DNA from: G963664835 sp965220775
GTDB taxonomy: Bacteria > Chloroflexota > UBA6077 > FW602-bin22 > JBCLEL01
Length of the DNA: 64,000 bases
Direction: 5' to 3'
Assembly (NCBI GenBank): GCA_965220775.1
Contig: OZ244845.1
Coordinates: 2,294,001-2,358,000 of the forward strand
Shown here: positions 1-8,436 of the stretch, piece after piece
How positions within the stretch are numbered: the first letter of the stretch is position 1
How the letters are laid out: the number at the start of each line of letters is the position of its first letter
Made by a program: the position numbers and the translations under genes
The notes under the pieces: generated by a model
Told to the model about the DNA's origin: nothing
The model's database searches: none
What the model saw: the letters and a program-made list of their open reading frames with translations, nothing else

Positions 1-351
1 TGCCGCGCCAACTGTGAGTATCCCTATGATGGCTGAGACCGCCCTAAGGGCCAGGCTTGTCTGGCCGAAGACGGCGATGCTAATCGCTTGAAGGTAGATG
101 AAAAGAGCCTCGCGGCCAAAGTTGGCGGTCAAGAAGATCGGCCGTTCGCCGTTGAGGATCCTCAGGGCGTCTACACCGTTCCAGGCCTCGTCCAACATGA
201 TTCCCCGAGGTATCGTAGGCAGGTTGTACAGTCGGAGGAAAACGGCAACCAATAGCACGAATCCTGGCAGTAGACACTCGGAATATGTCCCAAGCAACTT
301 GAAGCGGGGTGTTGAAATCCGTCTCACTGCTCGCCCTATTATTCGACGCAT
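1..351 (-). CDS. GT39/PMT-like membrane glycosyltransferase, N-terminal part (runs off left edge)
   Basis: The minus strand is open from an ATG at 351 to the window edge (117 codons). The translation carries the same N-terminal signature as the next three genes: a hydrophobic segment, then TIPRG, DEAWNG, LRILNGERPIF and NFGREALF blocks, then the second membrane segment. The Asp-Glu pair in the first extracytoplasmic loop is the conserved acidic motif of GT-C glycosyltransferases of the PMT/ArnT type, which transfer sugars from polyprenyl-phosphate donors outside the membrane (family knowledge). It is the most downstream member of the tandem array, 67 bp after the stop of its neighbour. The ATG is chosen because it aligns with the Met-Arg starts of the paralogues at 5570 and 8187. 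Substrate unknown. Confidence 0.8.
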   Translation of the reverse strand, partial: MRRIIGRAVRRISTPRFKLLGTYSECLLPGFVLLVAVFLRLYNLPTIPRGIMLDEAWNGVDALRILNGERPIFLTANFGREALFIYLQAISIAVFGQTSLALRAVSAIIGILTVGAA

Positions 352-418
352 TCAACCTACGCGGTGCAGGCGTATTGAAGATAGTAAGAATGAAATAACC
401 GGCTCGCCTGCTTCTTCA

Positions 419-3052
419 TTAGCGCTCAACTAACAATCCCCTCACGATCGCAAGGTCCCCGGTCAATTCGCCATTCTCATCTACTGTCTGTACCCGCTGG
501 CCGGTCTCTGGATCGTATAGTCCGATGGCCAACGTGTATTCGCCGGCCGGCAAATCAGGCGCCAACAACAGAGTGTGCAAATCGGCGATCAATTCGCCGG
601 CGTCCCACACCGAGGTGGGATACTTGCCGGATGCGGCGGGTGAATCGGCCTGCGCTCGGAGTTGCCCTGATGAGTCCAATAGGTGAACGAAGACCGTATA
701 GTCCCGCATTGGCCTTCCACGAGGCGCCCAGAATAAGGTCAGGTCGAGCGACTCGCCTAGCAAGAGCCGATCAACACTGAGATTGTACCCCCGAAGATCA
801 ATCTGATCGTCGAAGCGCGCCGGCAGGAGATTATCCGGCACTCGCGGGTCTGAGACGGGCCCTTGTGATGAGGGCACCGGCGGCTGGCCGTGAACCTTGA
901 TCGGCCCCAATATCAAATGATTGCCAGCTTGGTTCCCTTGCGCGTCGAATACAGGAAGGTTGGATATATCCTGCTTGTTTCGATCATACATGGCGACGCG
1001 CAGCCAGTATGCGCCGGTCGGTGCCTCGGGGTCGATATCTATTTCGAAGGTGGTTATCCCGGAAGTGCCTGGTGGCCAATAGCCGGGAGCAAAGGCTCGG
1101 TCGTCGAGCTGTCCGTGACGGCGGTCATCCTCGTCAAGCAGCTGATTGGAAAATGCGAACTCTCGCTCGTCAGTAGCTAGGATGCGCCAATACCATTGCA
1201 CGGTCAGCGTATCTCCGGCTCGAACGTCCTTGGGCATATCGAACCCATACACGAATATTCGGTCGCCGAAGCGGGCGGGAACAGGCCATTCCGGCTCGAA
1301 TGGAGGTATAGGGTCTAAGAGGCTGTGCAACTCAATCGGCCGGCCCGATGGTGAAGTATCGACGATTCGGATCGAAGTCTCGTCGAAGTACCTTTCCATT
1401 GTAGAGGCGGGGGGTAGGTCAAAGGTAAACAGGTAGCCGGCGCCGGCATTGCCGGCAGGGAAGATGATCGTTTTCTCGTAGTCAAATGTACGAATATTCT
1501 TGGCATCGGGTTGGTTCAAGAAAATGAACCGCAGCCAGGGGTACACCCAGGGATCGTCGTAGTCGTTGCCTCCGACAAAGACCAGCTTCTGCTCTGTCTT
1601 GACTATCGTACGAGCGGCTTCGAAAGGTACAAGTCGGTCCAAATTGAAAAACTGCGGAAGCTCAGGCGACTTGGCCCACAACCCAAAATAGCTGTAGTGA
1701 GTATGGTACGCTCCGCCAAGGAATGCCAACGTAGCGAGGATGACGGGTAATGCGCGCAGGATCCTCGGCCGGCTGAATTGTCGGATAAATACGCACGATT
1801 CCCAAGCCCCCCAAAGCCAATTGGCCCCCAATGCTGGCAATACGAACAGGGCTGGGATCAGCGCACTGGCGCGCAGATAGTTTGGGGTGTAGGTGATGGC
1901 CAGAAGGCTCGGTACAAACATCACGACGAGCCATATGATGATGAAGCCATAGGCCGGCTGGCGAAATCGGCGTAGGGCCAATCCGAGTCCTACAAGCATC
2001 AAGAGCGCTGAGATTGGATCGAATACAGGCCGGCCAGAAATGTTATGAGGCCAACCTGGGTCACCACGGATGGCGAACATTCCTATGGAGCGAATCGTTG
2101 AGTCGAATAGGGCCTGTGCAGGAGTACCTTGGTGTAGCGTTGGATTGAACACCCAGACATCTTGAGCTCTTTCTAGGAAGGACTCCGGATGGCGTAGGAA
2201 GAAGAGTCCCTGCGGCAAAAAGACAATTGTGGCTAAAGTCAGGGCCAAGGCTAATCCTGGTAGGGCACGAGGGAGAAGTTGGGGGTGCAGAAAGGCCAGG
2301 TATAAGGCCAGCGCCAAGATGACGAATGGAGCAAATCGAGCTACCGAGTAGGTGTAGAGAGATAGCCCTATTACTATGCCTCCAACTGCGAACCAAATGG
2401 CCGGCCCCGTACTAGTGGTTGTGGGCAATTTGGAGGAGTGCCTGGCGCCTGCTTGGATCTTGACACTCTCTAGACCTCGCCAAATGCAGTAGAAGCCTAC
2501 GGCGAGGAAGAGTGGCAGGGAGACAGAGCGCAGGCCGGTTCTACTGAAAATTACGTGCCAGATGGATATGGACAACCACCCACTGGCAAGCAGGGCAACA
2601 CGTGCCGAAAACATACGCCAAACCAAGAAATATGCCGCTACAATTGTGATTATCCCTATGATGGCTGATACTGCCCTTAGAGCGAGGCTGGTCTGTCCCA
2701 AGAATGCGACGCTGACGGCCTGAAGGTAGATGAAAAGAGCCTCGCGGCCAAAGTTAGCTGTTAAGAAAATGGGGCGTTCGCCGTCAAGGATTCTGAGGGC
2801 GTCGACCCCGTTCCAGGCTTCGTCCGGCGTGAGTCCACGTGGTATGTCGTCCAGGTGGTGCACTCGCAGAAAGATCGCAACCAATAGCACGAAGATTGGG
2901 AGGACACACTGGGTGTAAAGCCCAAGCATCTCGGAATAGCGCGTTGACATCTGTGTGGTCGTTCGGCAAATTCCTCGGCGGAGAAAAGCTACCACCGGCA
3001 GGCTCATTTTATGAGGCACTACTGGCTTGCCTGCGTATTCATTGACGCTCAA
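419..3052 (-). CDS. GT39/PMT-like membrane glycosyltransferase with C-terminal beta domains (array copy 2)
   Basis: 877 residues. The first ~450 residues are a multi-TM GT-C body with PDEAWNG in the first outer loop, LSISIWHVIFSRTGLRS, and repeated hydrophobic helices. The last ~400 residues are soluble and contain two beta-sandwich-like repeats, each with motifs such as DYTVFVHLLD and LPAGEYTLAIGLYDP. The protein probably uses a lipid-linked sugar at the outer membrane face (family knowledge); the acceptor is unknown. The TTG start at 3052 overlaps the end of the upstream paralogue by 14 bp; ATGs at 3007 and 2950 are equally possible, and the latter aligns better with the paralogues. The last ~1 kb is almost identical to the upstream paralogue while the membrane half is clearly more diverged, suggesting gene conversion. 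Confidence 0.85.
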   Translation of the reverse strand: MSVNEYAGKPVVPHKMSLPVVAFLRRGICRTTTQMSTRYSEMLGLYTQCVLPIFVLLVAIFLRVHHLDDIPRGLTPDEAWNGVDALRILDGERPIFLTANFGREALFIYLQAVSVAFLGQTSLALRAVSAIIGIITIVAAYFLVWRMFSARVALLASGWLSISIWHVIFSRTGLRSVSLPLFLAVGFYCIWRGLESVKIQAGARHSSKLPTTTSTGPAIWFAVGGIVIGLSLYTYSVARFAPFVILALALYLAFLHPQLLPRALPGLALALTLATIVFLPQGLFFLRHPESFLERAQDVWVFNPTLHQGTPAQALFDSTIRSIGMFAIRGDPGWPHNISGRPVFDPISALLMLVGLGLALRRFRQPAYGFIIIWLVVMFVPSLLAITYTPNYLRASALIPALFVLPALGANWLWGAWESCVFIRQFSRPRILRALPVILATLAFLGGAYHTHYSYFGLWAKSPELPQFFNLDRLVPFEAARTIVKTEQKLVFVGGNDYDDPWVYPWLRFIFLNQPDAKNIRTFDYEKTIIFPAGNAGAGYLFTFDLPPASTMERYFDETSIRIVDTSPSGRPIELHSLLDPIPPFEPEWPVPARFGDRIFVYGFDMPKDVRAGDTLTVQWYWRILATDEREFAFSNQLLDEDDRRHGQLDDRAFAPGYWPPGTSGITTFEIDIDPEAPTGAYWLRVAMYDRNKQDISNLPVFDAQGNQAGNHLILGPIKVHGQPPVPSSQGPVSDPRVPDNLLPARFDDQIDLRGYNLSVDRLLLGESLDLTLFWAPRGRPMRDYTVFVHLLDSSGQLRAQADSPAASGKYPTSVWDAGELIADLHTLLLAPDLPAGEYTLAIGLYDPETGQRVQTVDENGELTGDLAIVRGLLVER

Positions 3053-5570
3053 CTAACAATCCCCTCACGATCGCGAGGTCCCCGGTCAGTTTGCCATTCT
3101 CATCTACTGTCTGTACCCGCTGGCCGGTCTCTGGATCGTATAGTCCTATGGCCAATGTGTATTCGCCGGCCGGGAGATCGGGCGCCAAGGATAGAGTGTG
3201 CGAGTCGACGATGACTTCGCCGGCGTCCCACACGGAGGTGGGATATTTGCCTGCCATGGGAGGTGAATCGGCTTGACTTCGGAGTTGCCCCTGGTCGTCC
3301 AGCAGATGGACGAAGACCGTGTAGTCTCGCATCGGCCTTCCACGAGGCGCCCAGAATAAAGTCAGGTCGAGCGACTCGCCTGGCAAGAGCCGATCAACAC
3401 TGAGATTGTACCCCCGAAGATCGATCTGATCGTCGAAGCGCGCCGGCAGTTGCTTATCCGGCACTGGCGGGTCTGAGACGGGTCCTTGTGATGAGGGCAC
3501 CGGCGGCTGGCCGTGAACCTTGATCGGTCCCAATATCAAATGATTGCCAGCTTGGTTCCCTTGCGCGTCGAATACAGGAAGGTTGGATATATCCTGCTTG
3601 TTTCGATCATACATGGCGACGCGCAGCCAGTATGCGCCGGTCGGTGTCTCCGGGTCGACCTCGATCTCAAAGGTAGATATTCCGGAAGTGCCAGCCGGCC
3701 AGTAATTGGGAGCAAAGGCTCGGTCGTCGAGCTGTCCGTGACGGCGGTCATCCTCGTCAAGCAGCTGATTGGAAAATGCGAACTCTCGCTCGTCAGTAGC
3801 TAGGATGCGCCAGTACCATCGCACGGTCATCACCTGTCCGGCTCGAACGTCCTTGGGCATATCGAATCCATACACGAATATTCGGTCGCCAAAGCGGGCG
3901 GGAACAGGCCATTCCGGCTCGAATGGACGTATAGGGTCTAAGAGGCTGTGCAACTCAATCGGCCGGCCCGATGGTGAAGAATCGACGATTCGGATCGAAG
4001 TCTCGTCGAAGTACCTTTCCATTGTAGAGGCGGGGGGTAGGTCAGAGGTAAACAAGTAGCTGGCGCCGGCATTGCCGGCCGGAAAGATGATCGATCTCTT
4101 GTAGTTGAAAGTACGAATATACTTAGCCTCGAGTTGATTGGAAAATATGAACCGCACCCAAGGATCATCGTAGCTACTGCCCGCTACGAAAATCGGCTCT
4201 TGTCCCGCCCTAACTATCCTGAGAGCAGCTTCGAGAGTCACGAGTTTTTCCGTGCTGAACACCTGCGAATACACGGGGAATTCAGGCCGGACCACAAAAT
4301 AGCTGTGATGGGCATGAAATGCTCCACCGAGGAAACCCAGCGTAATAATAAAGACGGGCAACGCCCGCAGGATTGCCGGTGTACGAGACTCCCAAGCTTG
4401 CCAGAGCCAGTCGAACCCTAGTGCCGGCAACATGAAGAGGGCTGGGATAAGTCCAGTGACGCGGAGGTAATTTGGGGTCCCCTTGATAGCCAGGAGGCTT
4501 GGAACAAACATCACGACGAGCCATATGGCTATTAATCCATATGCCGGCTGCCGAAATCGCCGCACGGCTAGCGCTATCCCTATAAGCATCAAGAGTGCCG
4601 ATAGGGGATCGAATATGGGCCGGCCCGGGATATTCCTGTCCACGGCACGGTCGCCTCGGATGGCGAATGAGCCCAGTGTGCGAAGCGCTGAGTCGAGTAG
4701 CGCCTGCCCGGGGTTACCCTGGTGTAGTTCTGGGTTAAGTGCCGAGACTTCTTTTGCCCTTTCCAAGAACGACTCCGGATGCCGTAGAAAGAAGAGTCCC
4801 TCCGGTAGGAAGACGAGGGTGGCTAGGGCCAAGGCCAAGACCAATCCTGGCAGGGCCTTAAGGAGTAGTTGGCGATGGACGAGGGCTAGGTAAAAAGCCA
4901 ACGCTACAATTACGAAGGGTGCAAATCGGGCGGTCGAATAAGTGTAAAGGGACAGACCTATCGCTATGCCGCCAAGAGCGAACCAGATGGAAGGTCTTGG
5001 GCCATTCTCAGTTGCGGTCGATCCTGGAGATTCAGTGGTCTGAGCGCGTACACCCTCCAGTCCGCGCCAGAGGCAGTAGAATCCGACCGCAAGGAACAGC
5101 GGCAGCGAAACCGAGCGCAACCCGGTCCTACTGAAGATTACGTGCCAGATAGATACGGTGAGCCAACCGGAGGTAAGAAGGGCGACACGTGCGCTGAACA
5201 TGCGTCGGGCCAGCAGATATGCTGCGACAACTGTCAGTATCCCGATAATGGCCGGAACCACCCTAAGGGCCAGGCTTGTCTGTCCCAGAAGGGCGACGCT
5301 GATAGCCTGAAGGTAGACGAAGAGAGCCTCGCGGCCAAAGTTTCCGGTCAAGAAGATTGGTCGTTCGCCGTCTAGAATCTTCAGGACGTCGAGCCCGTTA
5401 AAGGCTTCGTCGTACAAAAGGCCGCGGGGTATGGTGTCCAGGTTAAACAGTCGGAGAAAGGCCGCAACCAATAGCACGACTATCGGCAGGACTCGCTCCG
5501 CGTACAATCCAAGTAACTCGACGCGGGATATTTGCTGCTGGGTTGTCGCTCGCCCCTTTCCCTGACGCAC
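3039..5570 (-). CDS. GT39/PMT-like membrane glycosyltransferase with C-terminal beta domains (array copy 3)
   Basis: 843 residues, same architecture as its neighbours: N-terminal Met-Arg-Gln leader, first TM, loop with YDEAFNGLDVLKILDG, about ten further hydrophobic segments to roughly residue 450, then a long soluble C-terminal half with two beta-rich modules (DYTVFVHLLDDQGQL; LAIGLYDPETGQRV). The DEA motif marks the GT-C catalytic loop (family knowledge). It overlaps the start of the downstream paralogue and lies 64 bp after the stop of the upstream one, so the array can be co-transcribed from the intergenic region at 8188-8436. Its last ~1 kb is near-identical to copy 2. Substrate and acceptor cannot be read from the sequence. 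Confidence 0.87.
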   Translation of the reverse strand: MRQGKGRATTQQQISRVELLGLYAERVLPIVVLLVAAFLRLFNLDTIPRGLLYDEAFNGLDVLKILDGERPIFLTGNFGREALFVYLQAISVALLGQTSLALRVVPAIIGILTVVAAYLLARRMFSARVALLTSGWLTVSIWHVIFSRTGLRSVSLPLFLAVGFYCLWRGLEGVRAQTTESPGSTATENGPRPSIWFALGGIAIGLSLYTYSTARFAPFVIVALAFYLALVHRQLLLKALPGLVLALALATLVFLPEGLFFLRHPESFLERAKEVSALNPELHQGNPGQALLDSALRTLGSFAIRGDRAVDRNIPGRPIFDPLSALLMLIGIALAVRRFRQPAYGLIAIWLVVMFVPSLLAIKGTPNYLRVTGLIPALFMLPALGFDWLWQAWESRTPAILRALPVFIITLGFLGGAFHAHHSYFVVRPEFPVYSQVFSTEKLVTLEAALRIVRAGQEPIFVAGSSYDDPWVRFIFSNQLEAKYIRTFNYKRSIIFPAGNAGASYLFTSDLPPASTMERYFDETSIRIVDSSPSGRPIELHSLLDPIRPFEPEWPVPARFGDRIFVYGFDMPKDVRAGQVMTVRWYWRILATDEREFAFSNQLLDEDDRRHGQLDDRAFAPNYWPAGTSGISTFEIEVDPETPTGAYWLRVAMYDRNKQDISNLPVFDAQGNQAGNHLILGPIKVHGQPPVPSSQGPVSDPPVPDKQLPARFDDQIDLRGYNLSVDRLLPGESLDLTLFWAPRGRPMRDYTVFVHLLDDQGQLRSQADSPPMAGKYPTSVWDAGEVIVDSHTLSLAPDLPAGEYTLAIGLYDPETGQRVQTVDENGKLTGDLAIVRGLLVERQ

Positions 5571-5634
5571 TTAATCTACTCGGCGTGCGGTTCTTGCAGA
5601 TGGTTGTATACGGGTAGCTGTCCAGCCGGCTTCT

Positions 5635-8187
5635 TCATTCGCCCGCAACGGCTGATCCGGAAATGATCACGTGGTCTGCTGTTATCTTGCCGTTCTCGTC
5701 AACTACCTGTACTCGCTGGCCACTCTCTGGATCGTATAGTCCAATGGCGATCTTGTATTCGCCAGGCGGAAGATCTGGTGCCAGTGAGATAGTGTGCAGA
5801 TCGGCGATCACTTCGCCGGCGTCCCACACCGAAGTAGGGTACTTTCCAGACCCGGGAGGTGAATCCGCCTGACCCTGGAGTTGCCCTTGATCGTCCAGTA
5901 GATGGACGAAAACTGTATAGTCGTCCGATGGTCTCCCTCGGGGCGACCAAAAGAGGGTCAAGTCTAGCGACTCACCAGGCGCGAGATGGTCGTCACTAAG
6001 GCTATACCCCAGAAGATCGATCTGATCCGTGAAGCTCGCCGGAAGTTGATACTCGGGTACGGTTGGATTCGAATCCGGCCCCTCCGATGCTTGCGCCGGC
6101 GGCCGGCCGTGAACCTTGATCGGTCCCAATATCAATTGATTGCCAGCCTGATTCCCCTGCGCGTCGAATACGGGAAGGTTCGAGATATCCGTCCTGCCTC
6201 GATCATACATAGCGACGCGCAGCCAATATGCGCCGGTTGGCGTCTCGGGGTCAATATCGATTACGAAGGTAGTTATCCCGGAAGTGCCAATCGGCCAGTA
6301 ACCGGGAACAAAGCCTCGATCATCGTACTGACCGCGAAGGCGATCATCCTCTCCGAATAGCTGGTTGGTGAATACGAACTCTCGCTCATCAGAAGCAAGT
6401 AGCCGCCAGTACCATCGTACGGTCATTTTTCCACCTGCCCGAACGTCTTTGGGCGAGTCAAAGCCATAGACGAAGATCTGCTCGCCAAATCGCGCTGGAA
6501 CAGGTAATTCAGGTTCAAATGGAGGCCGGGGATCTAGGAGACGATACAGGGTGATCGGCCGGCCTGACAATGTGGTCTCAATGATCCGGGCCGATCCCGG
6601 GTCGAAGTACCTGTCAATTATGGAGGCATGGGGCGGGTCAAAGGCAAACACGTAGCCGGCGCCGGCTTGGTCGGCTGGAAAGATGAACGATCTTGTGTAG
6701 TCTAAGGTCCGAATATGTTCTGCTTCAGGGTAGCTCGAAACAGTGAACCGCACCCGGGGATCGTCATCGTCATTGCTCACCACGAAAATCGGCTGTTGCT
6801 CTGTCCTCACTATCCTACGGGCAGCTTCGAAGGGGACGAGTCGATCCATATTAAAAAATTCCGCGAGTTCAGGCGCTCTGGCCCACAAGCCAAAGTAGCT
6901 GTAATAAGTATGAAATGCTCCACCCAGGAACGCCAGCGTCACCAGGAAAACCGGTAATGAACGCAGCACTTTCTGTACGCCTGCGTCGCGGACAGACAGG
7001 CGAGACTCCCAAGCTTCCCAGAGCCAGGTAGTCCCTAATGCCGGCAATATGTAGAGGGCCGGAATCATCGCGCTGGCACGGAGATAATTTGGCGTGTAAG
7101 TGATCGCTAGAAGGCTCGGCACAAACATCACGACGAGCCATACGACTATGAATCCATATGCCGGCTCGCGGAATCTCCGTACTGCCAGTCCCACCCCAAT
7201 AAGCATCATCAGCGCTGATATCGGATCGAATATCGGCCGGCCCGAAATATTATGAGGCCAACCTGGATCACCACGGACAGCGAACATACCGAGTGAGCGT
7301 AGTGTTGAGTCGAATAGTGACTGTCCGGGATTGCCCTCGTGCAGCGCTGAGTTGAATACCCAGACATCACGAGCTCTTTCCACGAAGGACTCCGGATGGC
7401 GTAGAAAGAAGAGTCCCTCCGGCAGGAAAACGAGAGTGGTCAGAGATAGTGCCAGGACCAATCCTGGTAGGTTTCTAAGAAGCAGTTGGCGATGCATTAG
7501 GGCTAAGTATGTAGCCAGCGCTACAATGACGAAGGGGGCAAACCGAGCGGTCGAATAGGTGTACAGGGACAGCCCTATCACAATGCCGCCGAGGGCGAAC
7601 CACATGGCAGGTCTTGGGCCATTCTCAGTTGCGGTCGATCCTGAAGATTCGGTGGCCTGAGCGTTTACGCTCTCCAGTCCGCGCCAGAGGCAGTAGAATC
7701 CGATCGCAAGGAACAGCGGCAGCGAAACCGAGCGCAAACCAGTCCGACTGAAGATCACGTGCCAAAGGGATATGGTGAGCCAGGCGCAGGTAAGCAGGGC
7801 GGTCCGCGCACTGAACATGCGTCGAACCAGCATATATGCCACTACAACTGTCAGTATCCCAATAATGGCCGAAACACCCCTCAGTGCCAGGCTCGTCTGT
7901 CCCATGACCGCGACGCTGATAGCCTGAAGGTAGACGAAGAGAGCCTCGCGACCAAAGTTGCCGGTCAAGAAGATCGGCCGTTCGCCATCGAGAATCCTCA
8001 GGGCATCGATCCCGTTCCAAGCTTCGTCGAACATAAGGCCGCGAGGAATAGTGTCCAAGCTATACAATCGGAGAAAGACAGCAACCGATAGCACAACTAT
8101 TGGCAGTACTCGCTCCGCCTGCGACGCAAGCAACTCGACGCGGGATATTGTCTGCGCTGTTGTCACTCGTCCCGTTCCCTGACGCAC
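5635..8187 (-). CDS. GT39/PMT-like membrane glycosyltransferase with C-terminal beta domains (array copy 4, promoter-proximal)
   Basis: 850 residues, first gene of the minus-strand array. Motifs in order: short basic leader, TM1, FDEAWNGIDALRILDG, NFGREALFVYL, WHVIFSRTGLRS, several TM helices to about residue 450, then two C-terminal beta modules with DYTVFVHLLDDQGQL and LPPGEYKIAIGLYDP. It is more diverged from copies 2 and 3 in the C-terminal half than those two are from each other, so it escaped the recent homogenisation. The 249-bp gap to the divergently transcribed fifth homologue at 8437 presumably holds promoters for both directions; no specific operator was identified there. Confidence 0.87.
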   Translation of the reverse strand: MRQGTGRVTTAQTISRVELLASQAERVLPIVVLSVAVFLRLYSLDTIPRGLMFDEAWNGIDALRILDGERPIFLTGNFGREALFVYLQAISVAVMGQTSLALRGVSAIIGILTVVVAYMLVRRMFSARTALLTCAWLTISLWHVIFSRTGLRSVSLPLFLAIGFYCLWRGLESVNAQATESSGSTATENGPRPAMWFALGGIVIGLSLYTYSTARFAPFVIVALATYLALMHRQLLLRNLPGLVLALSLTTLVFLPEGLFFLRHPESFVERARDVWVFNSALHEGNPGQSLFDSTLRSLGMFAVRGDPGWPHNISGRPIFDPISALMMLIGVGLAVRRFREPAYGFIVVWLVVMFVPSLLAITYTPNYLRASAMIPALYILPALGTTWLWEAWESRLSVRDAGVQKVLRSLPVFLVTLAFLGGAFHTYYSYFGLWARAPELAEFFNMDRLVPFEAARRIVRTEQQPIFVVSNDDDDPRVRFTVSSYPEAEHIRTLDYTRSFIFPADQAGAGYVFAFDPPHASIIDRYFDPGSARIIETTLSGRPITLYRLLDPRPPFEPELPVPARFGEQIFVYGFDSPKDVRAGGKMTVRWYWRLLASDEREFVFTNQLFGEDDRLRGQYDDRGFVPGYWPIGTSGITTFVIDIDPETPTGAYWLRVAMYDRGRTDISNLPVFDAQGNQAGNQLILGPIKVHGRPPAQASEGPDSNPTVPEYQLPASFTDQIDLLGYSLSDDHLAPGESLDLTLFWSPRGRPSDDYTVFVHLLDDQGQLQGQADSPPGSGKYPTSVWDAGEVIADLHTISLAPDLPPGEYKIAIGLYDPESGQRVQVVDENGKITADHVIISGSAVAGE

Positions 8188-8436
8188 TCAACCTACCCGG
8201 AGCAGGCTTCTTGGAGATGGATTATTATACACGCGGCCCCTGTCCTGGCTTTTGATTCCCGACAGGCGTAGTCGAATGCTCATTCGCGGATTGGGTCGCG
8301 CGGACACTCTGCGCTAATAAGAACATGCTTAGGAGACTAATCCTGTCGATCATTGTCACCTACGCGGCTTTTAATTTACCTGATATATGCGATTACCTTA
8401 ACCGGCCCGGCATCTTGATCCGCCGAGACTAACATT

